Assembly (NCBI GenBank): GCA_028673005.1
Contig: CM054116.1
Coordinates: 94,012,707 to 94,076,706, forward strand
Source: Tanypteryx hageni
Taxonomy: Eukaryota > Arthropoda > Insecta > Odonata > Petaluridae
Reading direction: 5' to 3'
Length of the DNA: 64,000 nucleotides
How positions within the stretch are numbered: the stretch's first letter is position 1; each line of letters begins with the position of its first letter. Positions 1 to 11,500 of this stretch are shown here, piece after piece. The notes beneath the pieces were generated by a model. That model worked only from the letters and a program-made list of their open reading frames with translations. It was not told the origin of the DNA and did not search any database. Made by a program: the position numbers and the translations under genes.

Positions 1-240
1 TAATAAGACGTAAGCGTCAAGTGTTTACAATAGTCGCCGATAGGTGGTGTCGTAGTGGCAGCTAAAACCAACGTTTATTCCAATACTTTTTAGGCGTTCT
101 TTACCAGCGAAGCGACAGTAGTAGAACGCCTTATGGGCACGTCTCGTTCGTCTGTCCGTCGTAAGTTTCATTTACTAAACTGACGGATTTTAATTTAATT
201 AAGTAGGAGTGATCCTTATCAAAATTTTTAGCTCAATTGT
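1..240. repeat. Truncated interspersed repeat at the window edge
   Basis: The first ~70 bases (aagacgtaagcgtcaa, acaatagtcg, taggtggtgt) match, with scattered changes, the segment at 53217-53284 and its duplicate at 59006-59073. A small hairpin sits at 92-131 (aggcgttct / agaacgcct). The family is not recognised. Confidence 0.5.
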
Positions 241-338
241 GATTTTGAACAGCATTCTTCAATTAGAAAATCCACTTTAAATAATTACTTTAATAAACTT
301 ATACTCTTATCTCGTTAAATGGCATCCGTCAAGGAACA

Positions 339-985
339 ATTAAAAACCATAAATTCCTCTCCCTAGCTCTGATATGATCTGTAAGGTACAGATTAAAAAA
401 TGTATTCGTATAGAGGACTTCATTTACCACAAAGAAGTCTGCGAGGCCACATAATTACGAGTTATAGTTTTGGAGATAGTGATTGTGGAAAATCCCAAGC
501 AAAACATCCTACATTTTGTTTACATCGATGGATAGGACGGTTATCTCAGCAAACAAGAATTAAACATCCGCAAATTTCTCTCTCTAGCTCTTATATGATC
601 TGTAAGGTATAGATTAAAAAATTTATTCGGATAGAGGACTTCATTTACCGCAATAAGGTCCGCGAGGCCACGTAATTACGAGTTATAGTTTCGGAGATAA
701 AAATTCGAGAAAATCCCAAGAAAAACATCGCATATATTCATGATGAGTAAATTCCACAGGGTTGAACCTGACCTCATTATTGATATCGCATATATTGTTT
801 ACATCTATGGTTAAGATGGTTCTCTCAGCAAACAACAATTAAATACCATATTTTTCTCTTCCTGGCTCTTATATGATCTGTAAGTTATATATTAAAAAAA
901 TATTTGGATATAGGACAACATTTGCCGCAAAACAGTCCGCGAGATTACAATTACGACTTTAATTCCGGGTATAAAAATTCAGGAA
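339..985. repeat. Three diverged tandem units of about 220-280 bp
   Basis: The anchor (agctctgatatgatctgtaa and variants), followed by attaaaaaa, ggata(g)aggac and gaggccac motifs, recurs at about 339, 559 and 838. Unit 2 is longer because of a 47-bp insertion (739-785). No coding capacity. Confidence 0.75.
739..785. mobile_element. 47-bp insertion with 12-bp flanking duplication
   Basis: The insert lies between two copies of atcgcatatatt (727-738 and 786-797) and is absent from the other two tandem units. Its ends are weakly inverted (atgatgag / ctcattat). It could be a tiny non-autonomous element or a filler insertion. Confidence 0.4.
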
Positions 986-1223
986 TCGCCCAATCTTTCG
1001 ATGCCGTTTTGTACGTATTTCCCATAAAGAACGCCTTTGAAATCTCTGTGTATTCCATTTATGGAGTATACTTTTCCATCTTCTTTACTTTCATCAAATA
1101 TTAAGGTAAATAATTAAAAAAATCTGATGCGGCCATCACATGACTCTCTTCATACCTGTAATATTTCTAAAAATTCTACATAGGTTAAATGATGGGAATA
1201 TTTTTTATACGAGAACAAAGTCT

Positions 1224-1296
1224 ACTGTGACCGGGAATCGAACCCGGGTCTTCCATTTGCCGGGCGGATTTTCTACCACTGAACTATCAAAAACAT
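1224..1296 (-). pseudogene. tRNA-like sequence (degenerate, tRNA-Gly-like body)
   Basis: On the minus strand, A-box TAGTTCAGTGGTAGA and B-box GGGTTCGATTCCC are intact and resemble tRNA-Gly. The 5' half of the acceptor stem does not pair with the 3' half, the anticodon loop lacks T33, and the anticodon stem has a mismatch. It is therefore a tRNA pseudogene or SINE head, not a working tRNA gene. Confidence 0.55.
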
Positions 1297-1437
1297 TCCC
1301 AATCCCGTCGTTTGAGAGGGAGGAGTTTTCTTCGATGTACCTCTTCGAGGACATCCGTTGGGACAGGTTGATACTAGGTTGGCTAGTACGGTCCCAAACA
1401 AGAAAACATCCGCTTTCAGAAACGATAAAATTCATTT

Positions 1438-1508
1438 GCTACGATAGTTCAGTGGTAGAATATCCGCCCGTTAAGTGGAAGACTCGGGTTCGATTCGCGG
1501 TCACAGCA
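1438..1508 (+). pseudogene. tRNA-like sequence (tRNA-Gly-like body, GTT in anticodon position)
   Basis: 71 nt. A-box tagttcagtggtaga and B-box gggttcgattc are present. The anticodon stem tccgc/gtgga pairs with one wobble; loop ccgttaa would place GTT (Asn), but the body is Gly-like and position 33 is C. The acceptor gctacga/tcacagc has two mismatches. Most likely a tRNA-derived repeat rather than a functional gene. Confidence 0.55.
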
Positions 1509-1540
1509 GACATTTTTCTCGTTTCAAAAATGTTCCCAAC

Positions 1541-3414
1541 ATTACAGCTCATGCCTGTCTGCATAGGATCTTCACATCACTTTATTCCATCAATTTCAGG
1601 TTAAATGAAAATTAATATTTTTAGGAACTCAAAATCTTTTTTTTAAATCATCAATTTTAATCTCTATATCTGACTTAGGAACCCTCATTTACACAGTAAC
1701 CGTGAATAATGGGAAATTAATTTATTTCCGTTACAGTCGTATTATTTACCGTTACTAATGCATTGTTTGAACTCCAAAATAACGTCGAAATGTCGTGAAA
1801 ATGTGGACAGATGCGACTCCTAATTATAATCCCAGTTAATCATACGCAATTACACTAAACCGGCAACAATGCAAATCACCTTGACGACGAAAGATTTTTC
1901 ACATAAGAATATATAACATTTTCGCGTCAAAAACTAATTTGTGGACCAATTCAGTGCGTATTCGAAAATCGATGACAAGAAAACAAAATGTCATTCCTTT
2001 AGGCGTTCGTTGTTTCCTACAATAATTATAAGTAATTTTAATATACAAATGATTAAATGTGCTACACTCATCTCCGTGTTAATCAAATGGAGAAAATAAA
2101 CGCTCTTAGAATCGAACCCATGAATTTAATGTAGACGGCAGACAGCCTCAAATTTTAAAGTGGCATTGCCAAGTAATTTCGGAAAGTTTGATTGTAAAAG
2201 AATGAATATTTTCGAGTTATAAGCGGTTTTCTTATTCTTTCATTTAACTCCGTAGAGCGTTACTGACAGACTTACAGAGAGACTTGGGGATTTATTGTAG
2301 TATATTTTTAATTTATTCCTTAGTGGACGAATTTTATTTATAGATATTGCATTTATCTTTTACAATGTTGCGAATATGCTGATTCGTATGCCACAAGTTT
2401 TGCTGAATCTAAATCCTATCGGATTACCAGGTTACAGGAACTCCTTTTGCTATTTTTATTATTATTTCGCTTGCTTTTGTATTATTTCAAGAGTAAGGTT
2501 TTTCTGAACACTTAATTTTTCGTCATATCTGTTCATTTCCATCTGTGTAAATTTTTTTGAGAAAACAGAAAGTAATTCCCTTCATTGATATCGTCTCCAT
2601 TTAATCAGATTTTGCCAAATCTTGCTCCGGTGTTTTATTTCTTACGTCACCTAAAATTCTTTCTCTCGTATCTTCGATCTGAGAATATCACGTGTCATAT
2701 CCTAATATTTAAACTGCCATTCTCTTAGATGTGGGTTCTCAAAATCTATTTGCCATAATTGTGACTCCACTTTTGTGTTGATAATCAAGCATCCGGCTCA
2801 AAGAGTATTTTGATTTAAACAGCATATAATCGTATTATTCCTAGATATCTATTTTTATGTGGCCTTTACGCCATGATTGTCTCGTACTCGCTCTCTTACG
2901 CGCACGTACAGTAGGGTGAAGGTAATGAGAGGGCCGCACTTACAATTAGTGAATGACGGTTCTCGTGTTTGGGATCATTGATACGCTTTTCAATAACGGA
3001 GATTACCGTGGTGTGATGTGATCGTTTTATCTTACTTTGTCGGCGTTTCGTTCTTCATAGTTTTTGTCTTTTATATGAAAATCTGTAAAATGAACAGTTT
3101 AGTTAATTCTCATTAATGGATTTGTATAAATTATAACGCAATCCTCCTGTGATGGTTTGTCGTATCGTATTTTTTTATCTGGGGAGACTTAGGTGTAAAC
3201 TAAGGGATCCGCGGGATCTTCGGTCTCTCTCAACCCACTTAGGGCTGGTGGGGGGAAACCGCATGTTCAGTATTATTATCGTCTAAATAGTTGTCCAGTA
3301 CTTCATACAGTGGGGATGTAAAATTTGAATAGAATTGAAAGCGCTGCCCTCAGCAGTAAAATATGCACGAAAGAAATGTAAATCTAAGAAACGCACCAAA
3401 TAAGGAACTAATGG
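1541..3414. other. Non-coding, nothing recognised
   Basis: AT-rich sequence with no supported gene or element. A lone B-box-like string (minus strand GGGTTCGATTC near 2110) has no tRNA around it. Confidence 0.5.
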
Positions 3415-4175
3415 AAAATGAACCCGAACTTTGCCTCCTCGTTGAGACAGCAGTTATAGTAAAACAGACAGACAAATAAATAGACAAATTGTTCAGGGAC
3501 TCAATAGGAGAGACCGCGCGAACGCAAATTGCACGCCTCTGGGAGGCTCCCTGTACATTTTAGAGACATTTTAATTGATGTTTTCTTCATCGTTTGATGT
3601 TTTCTGTATGTATGCTAAATTTCGTTTTGATTGGATATGCTTTAGAAATTAGCGCAATGCGCGAACGAAAATTGCGCAGGAACTATAAGGGTGGTGTTCT
3701 AGAAAAACTATAGACAGTCGACTCTAAGTTATTTGAACATGCACACGAAGTTTGGTGAAAATAAAAAAAACCGAGAGCAGTTATCGTAGAAATGATATAA
3801 AAATAAAAAGAGTGCACAGGGACTCAACGGGAAAGACCGCGCGAACGCAAATTGCGCGCCTCTAGGAGGCTCCCTGTATATTTTAGAGAAATTTTTATTT
3901 GGCGTTTTCTTCATCGTTTGTTGATTTCTGTATGCACGTTTTGATTGGATAAGATTTAGAAATTAGCACAATGCGCGAACGCAAATTGCGCAGGAACTAT
4001 AAGGGTGGTGTTCTAGAAAAACTATAGACAGTCTAAGTTATTTGTACATGCACACGAAGTTTGGTGAAAATCGGACAACCGAGATAGCAGTTATAATAGA
4101 ACAGACAAACAAACAGAAAAATGCACAGGGACTCAACAGGAGAGACCTCGCTTCGCTCGGGCAATTAATTCCATT
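3415..4175. repeat. Tandem array of a ~310-bp unit
   Basis: Units begin cagggactcaa at 3494, 3817 and 4126 (periods 323 and 309), preceded by a partial unit from 3415. Each carries gcgcgaacgcaaattgcg-type strings, aggctccctgta and an acagacaaaca-type segment. The last unit breaks off at ctcgcttcgctcggg, a motif common at ends of arthropod interspersed repeats. Family not determined. Confidence 0.7.
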
Positions 4176-4193
4176 CTTCGCAAGTGGAACATT

Positions 4194-5068
4194 GGGTCGA
4201 GTGAATAAAAATTAAGCAAATGCTTAAAGCAAACAGTAAAAGCAAAAGCATTTGCTAAAAGCATAAGCAAATGCTAAAAGGATTTGCTTCATATTGAGTG
4301 AATAAAAGTTTGCTTTTGCTTATAAGCATTTGCTACTCAGTTTTAAGCAAATGCTTAAATTTTACGAAAGAAAGCTCTTTGCAACTCTTCCCTCACTTGT
4401 TTTTGTTTACATTTAAAGTTTTACATAGGTGAATTTCAAACTAAAAACATAAATATATTGGGTAATATTTTTTAAAAGTTAATAATTTTTTAAAACTTTC
4501 TTTTATAACCGAATTCGATAATATCACAAATCATGGGTGCATTTTTATTCATTTAGTTATAGTAATTTTATCCAGTCATTTGCCTTTATAGCGAAATCCG
4601 GGATCACTTAAGTACCTTAAATATATTTCTATATTGTCTCTCTTGATATTCTCCGAGTAACAGATTTGAAATATACTTAACATTTTCTTCAGAGGAACGA
4701 TATAAATTTTTTTAACCATTGGTTGTTGAAACTTTTCTCGTATTTTTTAACCTATTGTGTCACCATAAATTACCATATTTAGATTTAGGATTAATTATCG
4801 TGAAAATAGAGTACTTAGAAATAACCTAGTAAGCCCTTTACCACACTTAAAATAGTTTAAGCATATGCTTAAAGCATTAAGCAAAAGCTCGGTTTTATTC
4901 GCACAATTTTAAGCAAATGCTTAAGAAAAATCCCAAAAATAAGCAAATGCTTATTCTTTCTAGCAAAAGCAAATGCTATTTTTTTATTCACCCCAAATCA
5001 AGCATTTGCTTAAAAAGTGATAGAAATCTTAAGCATAAGCATTTGCTTATTTTTTATTCACTCGACCC
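4194..5068. mobile_element. TIR element with many subterminal AAGCAAATGCTT motifs
   Basis: Terminal inverted repeats GGGTCGAGTGAATAAAAA at 4194-4211 and 5051-5068, flanked by ATT on both sides (4191-4193, 5069-5071). The first ~165 bp and last ~210 bp contain about a dozen copies of AAGCAAATGCTT, its complement or one-base variants (for example 4214, 4345, 4859, 4911, 4941, 5000, 5037), plus extra GTGAATAAAA strings. The middle is AT-rich and non-coding. The GGG start and 3-bp duplication would fit a PIF/Harbinger-like MITE, but the class is not proven. Confidence 0.65.
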
Positions 5069-6509
5069 ATTATTCTTAAGAAAGAAAGTTGAAAAAATAA
5101 ATAAAGTTCATCGACTCTTTTATGTCCTCATGACTTCGGGAAACTCCCACAAACTGTTTTAGAATGTTTTTATTACTAATCCTATTAATAATTACGTGAT
5201 ATTGAATGTTGTCCACACATGATGACGTCGCATACATTTACATTTTAAATAACGTCGAATAACTTGAGAGCGGCTGCATCAATTTTAAAGACTCCCCGTT
5301 TTGTTTAGATTGATAGCACATGACGTTTTTGACCATTCGCCGTGTTAAACAAAGGCCCAATTTCGATTACAGGGGCTTATAATTTCTCCATTTGATCACT
5401 ATGTAATCGGCAGTAATCGGATGTGGGGAACTGTGCCTTTTAACATTTATAAATATCTTATAATTGGGACTTTGAAGCAAGCTTTGCGCTAATTCGTAGC
5501 GAACGGAATGAAAATTATTATTCTTATCGTCAATTCCGTTATCTAATTCGTATTTTTTATCATTTTGTTTATATTCAAGTTTTCCGAATTTTTAACATTT
5601 CAAACAAGTTACTAGGGGTAATAGCCTCAGGTTTTTATTGCATTAAACTTAATTTACAATCGAACAGAGGTATGAAGGATAAAAATCGATCGAACATTTT
5701 CGTGAAAACTTTCGTCAAACTATAAAACAAATGAACGACCCCGCTAAGAAACTTCTAATCAAAGTCAGTAACGATTGCAGCAACTTAGATAGTATCTATT
5801 GCAGATTAAATTAGCATTTATTGTGTCTTAAACAATATAACATCCAATGATTTTAAAGAGGCAATGATTACATTTTAATAGATAGATAGATGTCTTTATT
5901 TGGGCAGTCTCTTCTTCCATCTAACCAATAAATATGTGTAGTCTGAAGGATAATTTATTATATTGCATGTATTATTTTACAAATTATATCAGTTTTATTA
6001 GATATTAAAAGTGTGAAATCATTAAAGTGAAATGTATTATCGTTATAATAAGCATTTATATTGCCTTCCGCAATATAACGTGTAATGTTTATTTCTTTGA
6101 TAGATTATTGAAGATGAATTGTGCATATAAACAAATTATTTTAGAGAGCACTGCGCTGAGAAATTTATCGTTAAACTTTCAATCTCAGGGCCGAGAGATG
6201 TTGTGATAACTGTTGTAATTAAAAAGATAAATTAATACTCTTAATAAATTATATTTTACATTAGTTTTTTAACGGAGTTTTGGTAAGAAATGGCCTGAAT
6301 TTTTATCTTAATTTTTTTTAAATCTTTCTAAAAACTAATTAAAAAAATTTTCGTCTTGATAATCGCAATCCCGAAAAATTATTTTCAGCTTATCGAGGCT
6401 AAAGGCGAAGCGCGGTGGGGTTTTCACGCGTAGGGGAAATCTCCTAGTACATATAATTATAGAATAATAAGCGTATATCCTTTATAATAGGAGTAACAGA
6501 ATGTTATAC
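5069..6509. other. Non-coding, nothing recognised
   Basis: AT-rich. A short gatagataga run at 5880 precedes gtctttattt, resembling a LINE 3' tail, but it is too short to classify. Confidence 0.45.
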
Positions 6510-6827
6510 GGAAAGGGATACATGAGGCTTGATATACCACCTTGCGGGCCACATAAGACCTTTCAAATGACTGATCGAGCCGTGTGTAAGTTTCAGTAGT
6601 AGTTGGAGAATTTTTTTGTTTGTGTAACGAATCATTTTCCTATATGAAAAGTATATTTCACCCATGTACTCGGAATATATCGTTTATATTTCATCAGTGA
6701 CACTTAATGACACCTTCATGCTGACAAATATACGAATTTTCATGTCTTTTGTTAGATATTGAGGTAAGTGGGCTGGGTAAAATCATTGCGCGGATATGAC
6801 CCGCGGTCTGTAGTTTGGAGATCTCTG
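6510..6827. mobile_element. Decayed hAT-like element
   Basis: The right end reads gacccgcggtctgtagtttggagatctctg; its complement CAGAGATCTCCAAAC is a classic hAT terminus. Near 6521 gaggcttgatatacc and gcgggccaca could be the other end. I did not find a convincing 8-bp target duplication. Confidence 0.4.
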
Positions 6828-8368
6828 TTTTACAACATCACTTGTTTATACATCTAAAATAATTTTCATTTAAGTATGCATATGTCGGCACTAATGGAAA
6901 TCCTCGGCATTATTCGGAAAAATTATTCGTATTGATAAGTAATGGTCTTGATGCTATATCAAGAAATTTGACCATCATATACTCGTATAATGCTTATCGA
7001 CTAGTACTTCAAGTCATCCGTTTATTATATTTTTAATGTTTAATTTTGTTAATGATAAAGTTCCAGTATTTCATATATTTCTTCAAAAGACATTAATAGT
7101 TAATCCCGCATCTTCTATCAGTATGGAATTGTGGAATCTGTGTAACGCAACTTGATCATGAGAAGGGATTGTGTGTATAATAATTTTACATCTTTCCAGA
7201 ATAAATCCGAAAACCGATTATGTATCTTCAGTTCCTACATGTTGCGAAGGGATAACGATTCGAATCTTTGGTCGCTCGTGTATTGTATGAAATAACGATT
7301 TTATCATTAAACAGTTGAAAATGAATAAAATCACATATATTTGTATAAAAGGAAGATTTTATTAGCCTTTTATATTGCTCACAGGTGAATTAGTTTTACA
7401 TGTTATTGTACAAAGAACATGTCCATGGCAATATTGTCATATCCATTAGACAGACCGACATTTGAAATTGTTATGCGTTTTTGGAAATGCGATCATAGTA
7501 GAAACGTTTTCACTCTTGCTCATCGAAGACATTTAATGATAGTGAAAATGGGTGAGGGATGCTGTGAACGTTCCGTCACAAGGGCTCGGGTAAAGGAGCG
7601 CTGGCTTTTCGCAAACCTAAGTCAACTCCATTCGCTAATGAGCCTTTGCAAAGTGCACGTTGCTTGTTACAGTGAAATAATGCTACAAAAAATAGCAAGG
7701 CATTACAAGCTTCAAGTTTTGTATAAAATTTGTACCTTGTAAATACTCGAAAAACTATCATCCCTAATTTTTCAACAATTTTTAGTGGATATATTTATGA
7801 ATTATATCCTAAATACATTCTTTAATGTACATCTTCTAAACTATCATCTCAGGACAGTTCCTGCAAAATTTTTGTAACAAAATTTCACTGAAAATTTTCT
7901 TATAGGATAATAAGATCTAATTAACATCTAATTTACTTCGTAGATTATTGTTCAACCTTTAAGAATTTATCGAATCCCCGCCGCTAATGAATTCCTGGCA
8001 TCTTTCATTACTTCCAGCCATTGTATTGCATTTGACATCTTCATAATACGAATCGCTTTCTCTATTCACTGCTCTTCCAATTGGCAACAGATGAACTATC
8101 CGAGTATTAAACTTGTTCGCTGATTCGAGTACTTCTTTTTAATTTTAAGTTAAAATAACTCGGCAGTCTTGGTTCAAGTCAAGATAAACCTACTTCGCAC
8201 GAATCTCCATTGATACACGCGGAGAGGTAATCTTTAAATTCACGTCACGAACAATTATAATTCATTACGTCTGACAATTGATTTGAGCAATTTTTCTAGG
8301 ACTGTGACAACACATTATGATTCTCGCTCTCGAAAAGTGTGTTCTGTCACCGGAAGAAAGGTATCAGG
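6828..8368. other. Non-coding, nothing recognised
   Basis: No supported gene, despite a 107-codon open frame at 7419-7742, which has no recognisable domain or splice context. It lies downstream of the chitin-binding gene's likely 3' end. Confidence 0.45.
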
Positions 8369-8374
8369 TTTAAT
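8369..8374 (-). terminator. Possible poly(A) signal ATTAAA
   Basis: ATTAAA on the minus strand about 195 nt after the stop codon. It is the commonest variant of AATAAA. I saw no AATAAA between the stop and this site. A single hexamer in AT-rich DNA is weak evidence. Confidence 0.3.
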
Positions 8375-8566
8375 CACATGGCAGGAATATCAACTTAAAT
8401 GCTGACAAGGACCTTATCAAATTGAAGAAAATCTAAGAAAGTGTTATTTACAGGGAACAGGGAATTGCTATAGTCTTCTCTTTGCCTCCGGAAGTTCTCT
8501 CCTCCAACCAGCTCATTACTTTCTTGAGATGTTCCGGTGTTCCAGTCGTGCAGGCTAATCAGACAT

Positions 8567-8570
8567 TCAG
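8567..8570 (-). CDS. Exon 6: last coding base of Cys562 and stop codon
   Basis: A strong acceptor (TTTCTTTCTCTTCCGCAG) precedes 8570. The first base C completes the TGC of Cys562 and the next three bases are TGA. The protein thus ends exactly at the sixth cysteine of domain 3. A second AG 16 nt downstream (exon from 8554) would also give TGC and then add about 52 residues to a stop at 8395. It lacks its own pyrimidine tract, so I prefer the first. Downstream sequence is 3' UTR in the preferred model. Confidence 0.7.
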
Positions 8571-11500
8571 CTGCGGAAGAGAAAGAAAAGTACATTTATG
8601 GATTTGGTACAATATGGATCAGCTTTTCATCTAGGTCTCTGGTTATTGAACAGCATCATTAAGAAATATTTTTCCAAATGTCGCAATTTAAAGATGAGAT
8701 TTACGTAGCTTTGGCTTCAATTTTAAAATGATAGCAGCAAAAAATTGTATCTTTTTACCTTACTCTAATACTAAAATATAATTTTGTAATTTGTAATTCG
8801 CCGACTTATAATACGGGCGATTTTGTAGCATAATTCTCAGTTTTGTATAAATTTAATTATTCTCCTTAAAATATTTTATAGCCTATCAGGGGTGGATTGT
8901 TACGCGGATGTTACATATTTTATACGCCGATTGCGTTTTATGGTTGCCTTTCGTTGTTTTTTTGGTCAAAGATAACTTACCACCTGACTCTGTAATAGGG
9001 CAAGCAGCGGCGTTTGTACGTGTCGTACGCCATTCCGTTAGGACAAGCCAATATGGAAGTTACTCCTGACCTACAGACTGACACGCGAGAGCAGGCCCTG
9101 TTCAACGGGTATACATTATTGTGCCAGCAAGGAGATCCTGCCTTCAAGAAACCTGTAAAATAAAACCACCAGGCGATAAGCGAAACTTAATCTAACGAAT
9201 CAGTGAAAAAATTGTTAATTATTGTAAAACGATGAAATTCATTATCTGTCGCATACCTAAAAACTATATACACCACGTGTGACCCAAAAGTCTCTAAACT
9301 GATTTTTTGTGGACTTTGTAATAACAGTGGGCAGTTGGTGTTATTGGAAAACATGTATCGGTTCGATATTCGATATTGTATGAGGTGACAACCTTGTGTT
9401 GTCTGATTTTTGCTCTGCCAGTTTTATCAATTGTTTTTAGTCATCGTTTTAAAAATGCTTCCAAATAACAACTGTGACTCTGAAGAACGTTACAAAACAG
9501 GACTTTTAAAAATGCTTCCAGGTGCAGCAACACCGCTAGAAGTGTGTGGCTCAGCACGGAGACTACTTTGATAGGGACTGGATGAAGATATTTTTATTTC
9601 TTGCCTGCGATTTTATATATCATCAGTCCGGGAACTTTTTGGTCACACCAAGTATAAGTTTTCTTGAAAATATTTTTAAAAATAGAGGGAACAAATAATC
9701 ATTACATCGTGACAGGCTCGAAGGCCTGGGCAAAAAATTATCTTTGGATTTATTTGTAGGCAAAAAATTTCATTATGAAAAAATGTTATCGGCTTTACCG
9801 AAGGAGCGAAAATTCAAAATAAATGGAGCGTGCATTAATGGCTCAGTTAAAGTGCGTGAGAAGCTGTATAGATGGCATTAAAATGGATCTCACTAGGCGG
9901 CAATCCTCGGACACCATCAGGAATGCTTTCGGGAGCTTCCGCTGGTGGCGCTGGCTCCGCAGGAGGTTCCGCTGGAGCTGCGGGTTCCTCTGGAGCTGCG
10001 GGTTCCTCTGGAGCTGCGGGTTCCTCTCCTCCTGTCGTCTCCTCAGGTGGAGTCTCTGGTGCTGGAGGATTCACGCAGTCAACTCTATAGGGATAATCGC
10101 AGACTCCCAGTTCCTGTGTAAGCAGAGTACCAAGTTTCAATAAAGACTGCATAATAATGGAATGCGCGGATGAAAAGGCGCCTTTCAATCGTGCCGTTTT
10201 AAATACATATTTTACAAGTAAGCATTGGTTAGAAAATTTCAACTTATAGATTACAATCCAACCGCAATAATTCATCATGTGGCTAATCGAAGCAGAAGTT
10301 AATATGACTCAGTTTCGCACTTAATACGAGGATGATGAATAAATGCATCTACATCTACATGATACCCTGCAAGTCATCTTTTTGGTGGATTGCAGTAGGC
10401 TCAGTGCACCCAAGATCCCTAGTTTTCCTACGTTATTTTTTCCTATTATGATCTCTTTTCGTCTTAGGGAAAAGCAGTCCTCTATATCGCTCCGTTCTAC
10501 AATCGATCTCGCGAATCTTATCCTCGCTGTCCTGCCTTCCGAGATGCGTCGGGCTTCTGTTAAGACCTATTACCTCATTCGCTAGTCCCTCCGACATACA
10601 ATTTTCCAGCAGTTTAAATCTAGCCTGCAGCCTACGTTTCTCTAACGATGTCCATTTCAGATTTTCTATTAGTGCATGTTTCATTAGGCGTTGTTAATGC
10701 AATATTTAATTTTTGTCAAAACCAATCTCATTCTATTTTTGTTTTTGTTTTTTAGCTCTAAATAACTCAAGGACGGTCCATTCGATTTGGACGAATCCTT
10801 CACCAGATACCCGAAAAGAAACATTGCTGGTTTTTGACGGGCCATAGTAGTAATATGTAGTAAATTACAGAGGCGTTTATTTTCTCCATTTCATTGACAC
10901 GCGAATGAGTGTAGGATAATCTTCGTTTTCATTTATAATTGGTTTTAAACGAGATCCGAGCTCAAGTCTCAAGAATCAAGCTTATTTTTTGAGCCGTGGA
11001 AATTCGTATCAGATCACAATTAGGTTTATTTAATTTAACTGAAAGTCGTCAAATTCGTGCTGAAGCTATCTCGAATTTCTTTCCAACAAGTTTTGAAAAT
11101 CTCTTCTACAGATGTAACATTGTAAATATATTTCTGGATTTTGAAATAGAGCTTCTTGAGATTAATGAAACCCGACTGGTCGCGTAAACTCTTCCACATT
11201 ATCACCTGCAATCAGGGGTGGATCCAAGGGAGGGGGGGGGGCGATCGCCCCTCCCCCCTCTTGGATACTCTGTGGGACAAGCGAATGGGCTCGGTGAGCG
11301 CGGGCCGTCATGCTGCGGGATGGTTCCTCCAGTAGGCTTCAGTTTTGGTACAAAGTCTTCTTCGAAATTTCCCATGCTTCTCGTCTTTATAATCGCCGTC
11401 TTTGGAGAACCCTCGCACAGAGTGCAGTAAAGATGGTATCATATGATTCCTCTCTTTCGAACCGCGAGTAGGGGCAATGACCATGTCACGGACCTGCGAG

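Larger units (their letters stand above)
1194..1540. repeat. Palindrome of two tRNA-like sequences
   Basis: Two arms of about 100 bp in inverted orientation with a ~145-bp spacer. Each arm holds a tRNA-like body plus shared flanking sequence (gggaa...acgaga on the outside). The arms differ at many positions, so the arrangement is not brand new. Confidence 0.7.

Noticed and set aside
2101..2170. tRNA gene suggested by a B-box-like string
   Set aside because: No A-box, anticodon arm or acceptor stem can be formed around it.
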